From Actinomycetota bacterium (GTDB lineage: Bacteria > Actinomycetota > Actinomycetes > Mycobacteriales > Jatrophihabitantaceae): 7,217 nucleotides of DNA. Where the stretch lies: positions 1-7,217 of the forward strand of contig JAFAWL010000153.1 in assembly GCA_019241805.1 (NCBI GenBank). The letters are read 5' to 3'. The translations under genes were made by a program, and so were the position numbers. Of this stretch, positions 1-6,458 are shown piece by piece (position 1 is the stretch's first letter; each line of letters begins with the position of its first letter). The notes under the pieces are model-generated. The model did no database searches. It had not been told where the DNA came from and saw only the letters and a list, made by a program, of their open reading frames with translations.

Positions 1-1578
1 GTCGGGCAGGTCATGGATGAATGCGTCGGCACCGACGGCCGCGGCCGCGGCCTCGACCTGCGACCGGATGGCGGCCGGCCGGCCGAAGCGGATGTTGTCC
101 GCGACCGAGCCCGAGAACAGAAAACCGTCCTGCGTGATCATGATGACGGCCGCCCGTAGATCGGCTTCGGCGAGTTCCCGCGCGTCGACGCCGTCGATCT
201 CGACGCGGCCGGTGGTCGGATCGTAGAAGCGCGCGATCAATTTGGCGATGGTGGATTTGCCCGCGCCGGTCTGGCCGACCAGGGCCACGGTCTGGCCGGC
301 CGGCACGTCGAGATCGAGCTCGTGCAACACCGGGCGCTCGGCCCGATACGAGAACTCGACGGCGTCGAGTCGCACGCGACCGTGTGCCGGAGCAGGCAGC
401 GGTCGCGGTCGTTCGGGTTCAGGCACCGACGGCGGCTCGGCCAACACCGACGCGATCTTTTCCAGCGCGGCCGACGCCGATTGCAGCGAGTTGTAGAAGA
501 CCGCGACGTCTTCCATCGGAGCGAAGAACTGCCGAAGGTAAAGCAGAAAGGACGTGAGCACGCCCAATTCGAGGTTGCCGTCGGTGACTCGATAGCCGCC
601 GACCAACAGCACGGCGACCGTGGCGACATTTCCGATCAGCGACGTACCGGGGATGAAGATTGCATGCAATCGGAATGCGCCAGCATTTGCTTCGCGATAG
701 TCACCGTTGAGGCGAGCGAAGATGCGATCGTTTCGCTCCTCGCGATGGAATCCCTGCACCGCGCGTATTCCGTTGAAGTTCTCGACGATGTTCACGATAA
801 GTACCGCGATGGTTTCGCGGGTGCGTCGGAAGGCCTCGGTCGCCCGGCTCGAGAACCACCGGTAGAGCAGCCACAACGGCAGCAATGATGCAAGAGCGAT
901 CAAGGCGAGAAACGGGTCGAGGACGAACAGGACGACCAGGATGGCCAAGATGGTGAGTGCGGCCGTAAGCAGTCCGTCGATTCCCGCTTCCAGCAGCTCG
1001 TTGAGGGTGTCGATGTCGGAGGTCAGCCGGGAGATCACCCGGCCGGACGTGAACCGCTCGTGGAACGACACCGACAACGCCTGTACATGATCGAACAACC
1101 GTCGCCGGACGTCGAACAGCATCGCCTGCCCGATCTGGCCCGAGATGCTGACGAAGACTCCGCGCAGGACGCCGGAGACGACGGCCGAGACCGCGAGCGC
1201 GGCCGTGATCCAGACGAGGGTCCCGTAGTGGCCGTGCTGGGCCGCGGGCAGGGCGGAATCGATCGCGACGCCGATCAGCCAGGGACCGGCCAGGGTCGCG
1301 GCGACCGAGACGAGGCAGGCCGCGAATACGCCTGTGATCGCCTTCCGGTGCGGTCGAACCAGCTCGCGCAGCAGATGCCGGGCGTCGTCGTGCAGCCGGG
1401 GGCGACCCACCACCGGCAGAGCTTCCGCTTCCAACCGAGCGGCCGCGGTGTCGGCGGGCAGCCGTCCGCGCCAACCGGTCCCGGCATCGGTATGGACGTC
1501 TGGACCGGTGTTTTCCGGTTCGATGTAGTCGTCGGGTTCGATGTAGTCGTCGGGTTCGATGTCGTCCGGTTCGCTCAT
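1..1578 (-). CDS. ABC exporter subunit (TMD-NBD fusion), partial; Rv1272c-like partner of a heterodimer
   Basis: The first 526 codons of a membrane half-transporter; the gene continues past the left edge. The ATG is at 1578 and overlaps the stop of the upstream gene as ATGA. Residues 1-70 form an acidic, then loop-like N-terminal extension with EPDDYI repeats. The transmembrane domain covers about residues 75-360, with hydrophobic segments near 82-106, 122-146, 202-241, 305-329 and 336-356. The nucleotide-binding domain then begins: A-loop Tyr411 (FSYR), Walker A GQTGAGKST at 435-443 with Lys441, and canonical Q-loop Gln483 (ITQDGFLFSG). The sequence stops at FIHDLPD, just before the expected LSGGQ signature and Walker B. 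The family are exporter-fold (type IV) ABC proteins of the plasma membrane. Mycobacterial Rv1272c has been linked to lipid or fatty-acid transport, but the substrate here is inferred at best. The visible ATP site is intact, unlike that of its partner. Confidence 0.93.
   Translation of the reverse strand, partial: MSEPDDIEPDDYIEPDDYIEPENTGPDVHTDAGTGWRGRLPADTAAARLEAEALPVVGRPRLHDDARHLLRELVRPHRKAITGVFAACLVSVAATLAGPWLIGVAIDSALPAAQHGHYGTLVWITAALAVSAVVSGVLRGVFVSISGQIGQAMLFDVRRRLFDHVQALSVSFHERFTSGRVISRLTSDIDTLNELLEAGIDGLLTAALTILAILVVLFVLDPFLALIALASLLPLWLLYRWFSSRATEAFRRTRETIAVLIVNIVENFNGIRAVQGFHREERNDRIFARLNGDYREANAGAFRLHAIFIPGTSLIGNVATVAVLLVGGYRVTDGNLELGVLTSFLLYLRQFFAPMEDVAVFYNSLQSASAALEKIASVLAEPPSVPEPERPRPLPAPAHGRVRLDAVEFSYRAERPVLHELDLDVPAGQTVALVGQTGAGKSTIAKLIARFYDPTTGRVEIDGVDARELAEADLRAAVIMITQDGFLFSGSVADNIRFGRPAAIRSQVEAAAAAVGADAFIHDLPD
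1519..1569. repeat. 18-bp in-frame tandem repeat coding acidic EPDDYI units
   Basis: Two exact 18-base copies, ttcgatgtagtcgtcggg, lie at 1519-1536 and 1537-1554. A third degenerate copy at 1555-1569 is shorter by three bases and has one mismatch. On the minus strand they encode the extreme N-terminus of the downstream transporter subunit: MSEPDDIEPDDYIEPDDYIE. Unit length is a multiple of three, so copy-number change keeps the reading frame. Confidence 0.9.
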
Positions 1579-3374
1579 CGGGTTCCGCCCGGCGAGCTCG
1601 GCGAGAGCTCAGACTCCTGGGCCAACAGCTCGCGGTATCGCGGAACCCCGGCCAACAGCTCGCGATGGGTGCCCACGGCGGCGATCCGCCCGTCGCGCAG
1701 CAGCGCCACCCGGTCGGCCAGCAACGCGGTGGAGGGGCGATGAGCGACCAACAACGCCGTCGTCGAGCCCAACACGCGGCGAAGGCCTCGCTCGACCAGC
1801 TCCTCCGTGTGCACGTCAAGCGCCGAAAGGGGATCGTCGAGGACGAGCACGCGCGGACGACCCAATAGCGCGCGGGCCAGCGCCAGCCGCTGGCGCTGAC
1901 CGCCGGAAAGGGCCAGGCCCTGCTCGCCCACGCGCGTGTCGAGACCGTGCGGTAGCTCGTAGACGAATGCGGCTCGGGCAACATCCACCGCGTCGGTTAC
2001 GTCGGCGTCGGTGATGCCCGGCCGGCCCATCGTGAGGTTTTCACGCACGCTGGCCGAGAACAGAGTGGCTTCTTCGAACGCGGTCGCGACGTGGTTTCGT
2101 ACGACCGCGAGTGGGAGAACGCGCACGTCGACCCCGCCGATGAGTAGCCGACCGCCGGTGACGTCGAACAGGCGCGGGACGAGCGCGGTGAGCGCGGTCT
2201 TGCCCGACCCGGTGGCGCCGACCAGCGCCATCGTCTCGCCGTCCTCGATGGCCAGATCGATCCCGCGCAGCACGTCGGAGGTCGCATCCGGGAAGTGGAA
2301 CCGGACGTTCTCGAAGCGGACGTCGGCCCGCTCGATGCGCGCCGGGCCCGGCACCGCGGGATCGGTGATGGACGGATCGGTGTCGAGCACCTCGAAGATG
2401 CGCTGACTGGCGCTCGCGGTCTCTTGGGTCAACGCGAGCAGCCAGCCCAGAGTGATGATCGGCCACACCAGCCGGAGGTAGAGCGTGAGGAACGCCACCA
2501 ACTGACCGAGGCTGAGCGCGCCGTGCACGGTTGCCAGCACGCCTCCGCACGTCACGCCGGCGAGCAACAGTTGGGGGTGCCCCTCGAGAACGCCCCAGAA
2601 GCGAGCCAGGGTGCTCACTTTGGCCAGCTCCGCTGATCGCAGGGTTTGCGCGCCGCGCGTGAACGCGGCCAGCATCTGCGGGCGGCGTCCATAGGACTTG
2701 ATCACTCGAACACCCAGGGCGGATTCCTCGACCTCGGTCGCCAGATCGCCGGTGAGGTCCTGGGCGCGCCGGGCCTCGCCGCGGTATCGAAGCTCGAAGC
2801 GTCGGGTCATGACCGCGAGCGGGGTGATCGCGATTAGAACACAGAGGCCGAGCAGCGGTTCCAGCTGCAGGAGCAGGGCGAGCACGACCAAGATCGTGAC
2901 GGTGTTTGCGATCAGGAAGACGAACGCGAAGCCGATGAACCGGCGCACCGTCGACAGGTCGGTGGTGAGTCGGCTGAGCAACTGGCCCGAGGGCCATTGA
3001 TCGTGAAAGGCCACCGGCAGCCGCTGCAGGTGGGCGAACACGTCGCGGCGCAGGTCGGTCTCGACCGCGAGCGCGGAGCCGGCCATGGCGTAGCGCCGGA
3101 TGAAGAACAGCACCGCCTCGGCCAGCCCGAACACGAGGGCCATGCCGGCCAAGGGCCACAACTGGGCGGTGTCGTGGTGCCGGATCGGCCCGTCAACCAC
3201 CCAACCGATCACCAACGGAACAAGTGACTGAGCGATCAGCGCGCCGCACGCCGCCACGATCATGACGGTGATCGCCTTTTTGTGCGGGCGCGCCCAGGGG
3301 AGCAGACGGCGAAGCGATCCGAGCGAATTCTGCTCGGCGCCCTCGCCGTTGAGGTGGCCGTCCGTCACATTCAT
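1575..3374 (-). CDS. ABC exporter subunit with degenerate ATP site; Rv1273c-like
   Basis: A complete 599-residue TMD-NBD half-transporter, the usual length for the family. Hydrophobic segments lie near residues 34-59, 75-97, 147-190, 259-283 and 287-311. In the NBD, Walker A is GATGSGKT (386-393, Lys392), the signature is LSGGQ (489-493), Walker B ends at Asp513, the D-loop is SALD (517-520) and the H-loop is His545. Two catalytic positions are altered: the residue after Walker B is Asp514, not Glu, and the Q-loop position is Glu434 (AFEEATLF), not Gln. The A-loop aromatic appears to be Phe (FHFP). Such changes are known in the degenerate half of heterodimeric exporters such as TM287/288. It is the upstream gene of the pair, and its stop overlaps the next start, so both are probably made in equal amounts. 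The ATG at 3374 is the only plausible in-frame start near the domain edge, but no good Shine-Dalgarno precedes it, so the start is less certain than the gene. The substrate is unknown. Confidence 0.95.
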   Translation of the reverse strand: MNVTDGHLNGEGAEQNSLGSLRRLLPWARPHKKAITVMIVAACGALIAQSLVPLVIGWVVDGPIRHHDTAQLWPLAGMALVFGLAEAVLFFIRRYAMAGSALAVETDLRRDVFAHLQRLPVAFHDQWPSGQLLSRLTTDLSTVRRFIGFAFVFLIANTVTILVVLALLLQLEPLLGLCVLIAITPLAVMTRRFELRYRGEARRAQDLTGDLATEVEESALGVRVIKSYGRRPQMLAAFTRGAQTLRSAELAKVSTLARFWGVLEGHPQLLLAGVTCGGVLATVHGALSLGQLVAFLTLYLRLVWPIITLGWLLALTQETASASQRIFEVLDTDPSITDPAVPGPARIERADVRFENVRFHFPDATSDVLRGIDLAIEDGETMALVGATGSGKTALTALVPRLFDVTGGRLLIGGVDVRVLPLAVVRNHVATAFEEATLFSASVRENLTMGRPGITDADVTDAVDVARAAFVYELPHGLDTRVGEQGLALSGGQRQRLALARALLGRPRVLVLDDPLSALDVHTEELVERGLRRVLGSTTALLVAHRPSTALLADRVALLRDGRIAAVGTHRELLAGVPRYRELLAQESELSPSSPGGTR

Positions 3375-3444
3375 CGACGGTACGGCGGCTCGCGGCCCGC
3401 GGGCGAATCCATTTTTCAGTTGCCACCCGCGCCGGACGACGCGA

Positions 3445-3474
3445 CGATCAGCCGGTCGATCAGCCGATCAGCCG
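3445..3474. repeat. Cluster of three CGATCAGCCG direct repeats
   Basis: The 10-mer CGATCAGCCG occurs exactly at 3445-3454, 3457-3466 and 3465-3474, the last two overlapping by two bases. The cluster sits in the middle of a divergent promoter region, about 70 bases upstream of the exporter start and 110 bases upstream of the microprotein start. It could be a binding site for a regulator, but chance repetition in GC-rich DNA is possible and no known operator was recognised. Confidence 0.5.
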
Positions 3475-3574
3475 ACCTGGGCGGCGCTCGTCATCGGCCA
3501 GCATCGAACTCAGATCGCGCCGGACGGAATCAATCGCGGACCGGACTGGTTGTACAGATTGCCGAAGTGTGTCC

Positions 3575-3582
3575 AAGGAGGA
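3575..3582 (+). promoter_or_regulatory. Strong Shine-Dalgarno site for the 45-residue ORF
   Basis: AAGGAGGA ends four bases before the ATG at 3587. It is the best ribosome binding site in the window and is the main reason to accept so short an ORF as a real gene. Confidence 0.85.
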
Positions 3583-3586
3583 CGCC

Positions 3587-3724
3587 ATGTTGACCCGTTA
3601 CCGTTCTAATCTTCGCGACCGTCGTCGTGAGCGGCGAAACCTCGCCGAGTTCGAACGCGTGTTGCGGACCGCTTCGCCCGGCATGCAGGGCGACCTGCTC
3701 GCCATGGAGGGCCGGCGCCGCTAA
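3587..3724 (+). CDS. Arg-rich 45-residue microprotein, unknown function
   Basis: The ORF starts at ATG 3587, directly behind a near-perfect Shine-Dalgarno, and ends at TAA 3722-3724. The product has 13 arginines and no lysine among 45 residues. It opens with a basic stretch (RDRRRERRN, residues 10-18) that may be helical and could bind nucleic acid or an acidic partner. It continues with LAEFERVLRTASPGMQGDLLAM, a segment resembling the ends of other small actinobacterial hypothetical proteins of the form FxRxLxxASPxxxxxLLAM. It has no membrane segment, signal peptide or cysteine. Its stop lies 18 bases before the DUF427 start on the same strand, so the two are probably co-transcribed. I do not recognise a characterised family; the function is unknown. 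Gene reality rests on the ribosome binding site, operon spacing and residue pattern. Confidence 0.75.
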   Translation: MLTRYRSNLRDRRRERRNLAEFERVLRTASPGMQGDLLAMEGRRR

Positions 3725-3742
3725 GACCCACGACAGGAGATC

Positions 3743-4027
3743 ATGCCCCGAGCAACGTGGAACGGCACCGTTGTCGCCGAAAGTGATGACACGGTTGTCG
3801 TCGAGAGAAATCACTATTTCCCGCTCGACTCGGTCCGCACCGAACTGTTGCGCGATTCCGACACGCATACCGTGTGCCCGTGGAAGGGAACGGCGTCGTA
3901 CTACACGCTTGACGTCGACGGCCGGAGCAATCCCGACGCGGTCTGGTACTACCCGACGCCGAAACGCGCGGCAAAGAAGATCGCCGGCCGGGTGGCGTTC
4001 TGGCGCGGCGTTCGGGTCAGCGACTGA
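3743..4027 (+). CDS. DUF427 (NTP_transf_9 fold) domain protein
   Basis: A complete 94-residue single-domain protein. It shows the conserved marks of the DUF427 family: a YFP motif (residues 25-27), CPWKG (45-49), SYYTLDVDG (52-60), the aromatic WYYPTP segment (68-73) and the closing GRVAFW strand (82-87). Length matches single-domain members. The family is a small beta-rich fold named for a distant likeness to nucleotidyltransferases; no biochemical role is well established, so none is assigned. The ATG at 3743 follows AGGAG at 3735-3739 with tight spacing. It lies 18 bases after the microprotein gene and ends 16 bases from the convergent sepH stop. It is cytosolic, with no signal peptide or membrane segment. 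Confidence 0.93.
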   Translation: MPRATWNGTVVAESDDTVVVERNHYFPLDSVRTELLRDSDTHTVCPWKGTASYYTLDVDGRSNPDAVWYYPTPKRAAKKIAGRVAFWRGVRVSD

Positions 4028-4035
4028 CCACCGGA
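4011..4035. terminator. Hairpin over the DUF427 stop codon, possible terminator
   Basis: GGTCAG (4015-4020) and CTGACC (4024-4029) form a perfect six-base stem around a CGA loop. TTCG (4011-4014) can pair with CGGA (4032-4035) beyond a two-base bulge, with one T-G wobble. The stop codon of the plus-strand gene lies in the right arm, and the minus-strand sepH stop is at 4044-4046. Placement between convergent genes suits a terminator in either direction. There is no T-tract, so strength is doubtful. Confidence 0.45.
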
Positions 4036-4043
4036 CCGCGCAC

Positions 4044-5210
4044 TTAGTCGCGCTTGCGGCGCACGCCCAGCAGGATGTCGTCCCACGACGGGATACGGGC
4101 CCGCTCGGCCTTTTGCTCGTCAGTCTCAGCCGGACGGGGCGTGGGGTACTCAACGCCGGGCACCGGATCGGCCAAGCGCAGCGGTAACGCAGGCGTGTCG
4201 GTATCGGCTTCGTCGGAGTGCCCGGCCGCCGGATAGCTATTCGGCTGCGCGGTCGGCAGGTTGCCGTTCTGGGCGTCTGACGCGTCCTCACCCGACGCCT
4301 GCGGCGCATGGCCTGCCGAGGCTTCGGGCGCGTGGTTTTGAGGCGCCTCCGGCGCGTGGCCGTTGGCCGCCTCCGGCGCATGGCCGTTGGCCGCCTCCGG
4401 CGCCGGGCGACTGATGTTCGGCGGCCGGCCGACGTTGAGCACGCGCGCGATCGGCGGCGGGTTCGACGGCGCCAGTGACGATGCGTTCGACGGAGAGTCC
4501 GTGGCGTGCGCGTGTTGATCGAAGAACGCGTCGCGCGCGGCGTTGGGCAGCGGGCCGGTTTGCTCGTCCGGTGTCACGCCGTTCGAGGGCGCCACGAACT
4601 CCGGCACGATGTGGACGATCGGGCGGATCGGCCGATCCGAAAGCAGGTCAGCCGCGGTCTCATCCATCGGCGTGATCAGTCGCTGGCCCAGAGCGAACGC
4701 CCATCGGGCGACGCGGCGGGATTCGCCGCCCTGCCAGCTCGCCGAGACCACCCACACACCGTCGTCGCGGCGGGCCGAGTCCCACTCCACGGAGCTCGGC
4801 TCGATGCCGTGCGCGGCAAAGCGGGTATCGACCGATTCACCGAAGTCGACCATCTGACCGTCGGCCCCCGAAACTCGGCGCGCCCGGCCACGACGGGCCT
4901 CGTTCGTGATTCGTGCCCGCTCCTCCAACACAGGCGTAGCGAAGCGAAGTACCCGCTCGATCGCCACGCCGGCCTCGTCGGCGAGCGTCTGAGGAGACTC
5001 ACCCGCGCGCACTCGCATCTGGATCTCGCGCGGGCGCAGCGACACCTCGACCGGCTCGCTCTGGATGTCGGCCAGCCGCGGTAGATCCGACCGGATCAGC
5101 GCCCGGAAATCGTCGGTGATGTGCAGATTGAACTGCTCGTCCCCGTCATCGGACTCGATGACGACGTGATCGGCATCGTCACCCGGTCCGACATAGCGCA
5201 GCTCTCGCAT
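4044..5210 (-). CDS. sepH: Septation protein SepH (DUF3071)
   Basis: A complete 388-residue homologue of actinobacterial SepH (Rv0883c in M. tuberculosis), a cytosolic protein known in Streptomyces and mycobacteria to bind FtsZ and promote septum assembly. The conserved N-terminal DUF3071 region spans about residues 1-205, beginning MRELRYVG. It contains a helix-turn-helix-like segment near 57-101 (LRPREIQMRVRAG, then LADEAGVAIERVLRFATPVLEER). A long Pro/Ala/Asn-rich, probably disordered linker (about 206-355) follows, with five eight-residue repeats at 271-310. The extreme C-terminus carries the family motif PSWDDILLGVRRKRD (374-388). The ATG at 5210 is supported by the conserved MREL start; there is no Shine-Dalgarno, and a -10-like TATCGT lies six bases upstream, suggesting a leaderless message. 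It lies 72 bases downstream of serC, as in mycobacteria, and converges on the DUF427 gene. Confidence 0.95.
   Translation of the reverse strand: MRELRYVGPGDDADHVVIESDDGDEQFNLHITDDFRALIRSDLPRLADIQSEPVEVSLRPREIQMRVRAGESPQTLADEAGVAIERVLRFATPVLEERARITNEARRGRARRVSGADGQMVDFGESVDTRFAAHGIEPSSVEWDSARRDDGVWVVSASWQGGESRRVARWAFALGQRLITPMDETAADLLSDRPIRPIVHIVPEFVAPSNGVTPDEQTGPLPNAARDAFFDQHAHATDSPSNASSLAPSNPPPIARVLNVGRPPNISRPAPEAANGHAPEAANGHAPEAPQNHAPEASAGHAPQASGEDASDAQNGNLPTAQPNSYPAAGHSDEADTDTPALPLRLADPVPGVEYPTPRPAETDEQKAERARIPSWDDILLGVRRKRD
4281..4400. repeat. 24-bp tandem repeat in the SepH linker
   Basis: Five in-frame 24-base units encode, from residue 271, PEAANGHA, PEAANGHA, PEAPQNHA, PEASAGHA and PQASGEDA. 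The first two units differ by one base and the rest drift progressively, as expected for local duplication followed by decay. The repeat lies between the DUF3071 region and the C-terminal motif, so copy-number change would alter linker length only. Confidence 0.9.
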
Positions 5211-5216
5211 GGGTCG

Positions 5217-5222
5217 ACGATA
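5217..5222 (-). promoter_or_regulatory. -10-like element for leaderless sepH
   Basis: On the minus strand TATCGT matches the actinobacterial TANNNT -10 consensus and is separated from the sepH ATG by six bases (CGACCC). That spacing puts the expected transcription start at or next to the A of ATG, and no Shine-Dalgarno is present. Leaderless genes of this form are common in actinobacteria. No clear -35 was seen. Confidence 0.5.
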
Positions 5223-5282
5223 GTTCGCCGGACGTGATCAGACGGTCAGCACACGCCGGTCGGCAAGCGTTCGACGCGCCTG

Positions 5283-6389
5283 TCAGAGGCGCTCGACGAC
5301 GTAATCGATGCACCGGGTCAGGGCCTCGACGTCGTCGGGATCGACCGCCGGATACATGCCGATACGCAACTGGTTGCGGCCCAACGCCCGGTAAGGCTCT
5401 GTGTCGACGACGCCGTTCGCGCGCAGCACCTTCGCGACCGCGGCCGCGTCGATGTCCTGCGCGAAGTCGATCGTGCCTACGACGGGGCTGCGCAGCTCCG
5501 GTACGACGACGAACGGGGTTGTGAACGGTCGGCTCTCGGCCCAGGTGTAGAGCCGGGCGGCCGACTCGGCCGTCCGGGCCGCGGCCCACGACAGGCCACC
5601 GTTGGCGAGCAGCCAATCAAGTTGGTGGGCCATCAGCCAGAGGGTCGCGATCGCCGGGGTGTTGTAGGTCTGATCCTTACGGCTGTTATCCAACGCGATC
5701 GTCAGGTCAAGCGATGCCGGCAGCCATCGGCCGCTCGCCTTGATCTGCTCGACGCGAGCCACCGCCGCCGGCGAGAACGTGGCCAGCCACAGGCCACCCT
5801 CGGACGCGAAGCCTTTCTGGGGTGCGAAGTAGTACACGTCGGTGGCCCGAATGTCGACCTCGACGCCGCCGGCGGCGCTGGTTGCGTCTACGAGCATCAG
5901 CGCGTCGGGGGCGATCCGCTCGACCGGCAGCACGACGCCGGTCGACGTCTCGTTGTGGGGCCAGGCGTAGGCATCGGCGCCGTCGAGAGCGGTCAGCGTC
6001 GCTGCCGTACCAACGGCGCCCTCGACGACGACCGGGTCGTCGAGGAACGGTGCGGACCGGGTAACAGCTGCGAACTTCGCCGAGAATTCCCCGCAGACCG
6101 CATGGACCGATCGCGCCTCGATCAAGCCGAAGGCCGCGGCATCCCAGAACGCGGTCGATCCGCCGTTGCCCATGACCACCTCGTAGTCCTCCGGCAACGT
6201 GAACAACTCCCGCAAGCCGGCGCGCACCCGGCCGACGAGCGTCTTGACCGGGGCCTGCCGGTGGCTCGTGCCCAACAAGTGGCCTTGCTCGGCCAAGCCG
6301 GCCAGGGCCGACGCAGGCACCTTCGACGGGCCCGAGCCGAAACGCCCGTCGGCGGGTAGCAGCTCGGGCGGAATCTCGATCGCGGTCAC
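5283..6389 (-). CDS. serC: Phosphoserine aminotransferase SerC
   Basis: A complete 368-residue cytosolic, PLP-dependent class-V aminotransferase. It converts 3-phosphohydroxypyruvate and glutamate to phosphoserine and 2-oxoglutarate, the second step of serine synthesis. The actinobacterial SerC start block DGRFGSGPSKV is at residues 14-24, followed by GTSHRQAPVK near 39-48. The phosphate-binding turn GNGGSTAFWD is near residues 74-83. Asp168 (LVDATSAAGG) should contact the PLP pyridine nitrogen. Lys192 in YYFAPQKGFASEGG is the Schiff-base lysine; the 24-residue Asp-Lys spacing equals that of E. coli SerC. The motif NTPAIATLW follows near 243-251. Start is GTG at 6389, chosen for the AAGGA site seven bases upstream and the position of the conserved N-terminus. 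It lies 69 bases after the citrate synthase gene and 72 bases before sepH, all on one strand. In some bacteria SerC also serves vitamin B6 synthesis; nothing here tests that. Confidence 0.96.
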   Translation of the reverse strand: MTAIEIPPELLPADGRFGSGPSKVPASALAGLAEQGHLLGTSHRQAPVKTLVGRVRAGLRELFTLPEDYEVVMGNGGSTAFWDAAAFGLIEARSVHAVCGEFSAKFAAVTRSAPFLDDPVVVEGAVGTAATLTALDGADAYAWPHNETSTGVVLPVERIAPDALMLVDATSAAGGVEVDIRATDVYYFAPQKGFASEGGLWLATFSPAAVARVEQIKASGRWLPASLDLTIALDNSRKDQTYNTPAIATLWLMAHQLDWLLANGGLSWAAARTAESAARLYTWAESRPFTTPFVVVPELRSPVVGTIDFAQDIDAAAVAKVLRANGVVDTEPYRALGRNQLRIGMYPAVDPDDVEALTRCIDYVVERL

Positions 6390-6396
6390 CCGCAGA

Positions 6397-6401
6397 TCCT
6401 T
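6397..6401 (-). promoter_or_regulatory. Shine-Dalgarno site selecting the GTG start of serC
   Basis: AAGGA reads on the minus strand from 6401 to 6397, seven bases before the GTG at 6389-6387. There is no competing ATG with a better site, so it decides the start. Confidence 0.75.
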
Positions 6402-6458
6402 GCGTATCGGCGAAGCGGTTATGTCACCTGTGGTTCAGAAACCGTCCGGCGACTGCCA

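Larger units (their letters stand above)
3375..3586. other. Divergent intergenic region
   Basis: This 212-base gap separates the minus-strand exporter operon from the plus-strand microprotein gene, so promoters for both should lie here. I found no convincing -35/-10 pair for either. It holds the direct-repeat cluster at 3445-3474, a 10-base perfect palindrome GCCCGCGGGC at 3395-3404 upstream of the exporter start, and the strong ribosome binding site at 3575-3582. No gene is supported inside it. Confidence 0.7.

Noticed and set aside
701..1984. Long Arg-rich open frame on the minus strand spanning the junction of the two exporter genes
   Set aside because: It is another frame of genuine ABC transporter sequence; the product has no domain pattern and is rich in Arg/Pro/Ala as expected for a GC-rich shadow frame.
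2041..3159. A 372-residue minus-strand open frame inside the upstream exporter gene
   Set aside because: The overlapping frame encodes a full set of ABC motifs, while this one is low-complexity and Arg-rich.
3395..3404. Perfect palindrome GCCCGCGGGC upstream of the exporter start
   Set aside because: A ten-base all-GC palindrome is expected by chance at this base composition; it is noted only as part of the intergenic region.
3541..3570. Possible promoter around TTGTACAGATT before the microprotein gene
   Set aside because: No TANNNT hexamer with a matching -35 at normal spacing could be placed.
3530..4381. Minus-strand open frame crossing the DUF427 and microprotein genes
   Set aside because: It overlaps three better-supported genes in other frames and begins with a low-complexity Arg/Thr stretch derived from the SepH repeat read out of frame.
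4281..4400. Regular repeats considered as a CRISPR-like array
   Set aside because: The units are contiguous, in frame and without spacers; they encode protein repeats in SepH.
5622..6359. A 245-residue open frame antisense to serC
   Set aside because: SerC is unambiguous from its catalytic residues; the antisense frame has no recognisable domain or ribosome binding site.
6432..6443. Short inverted repeat GGTTCAGAAACC between citA and serC
   Set aside because: The arms are only four bases and no T-tract follows, so neither terminator nor operator can be supported.
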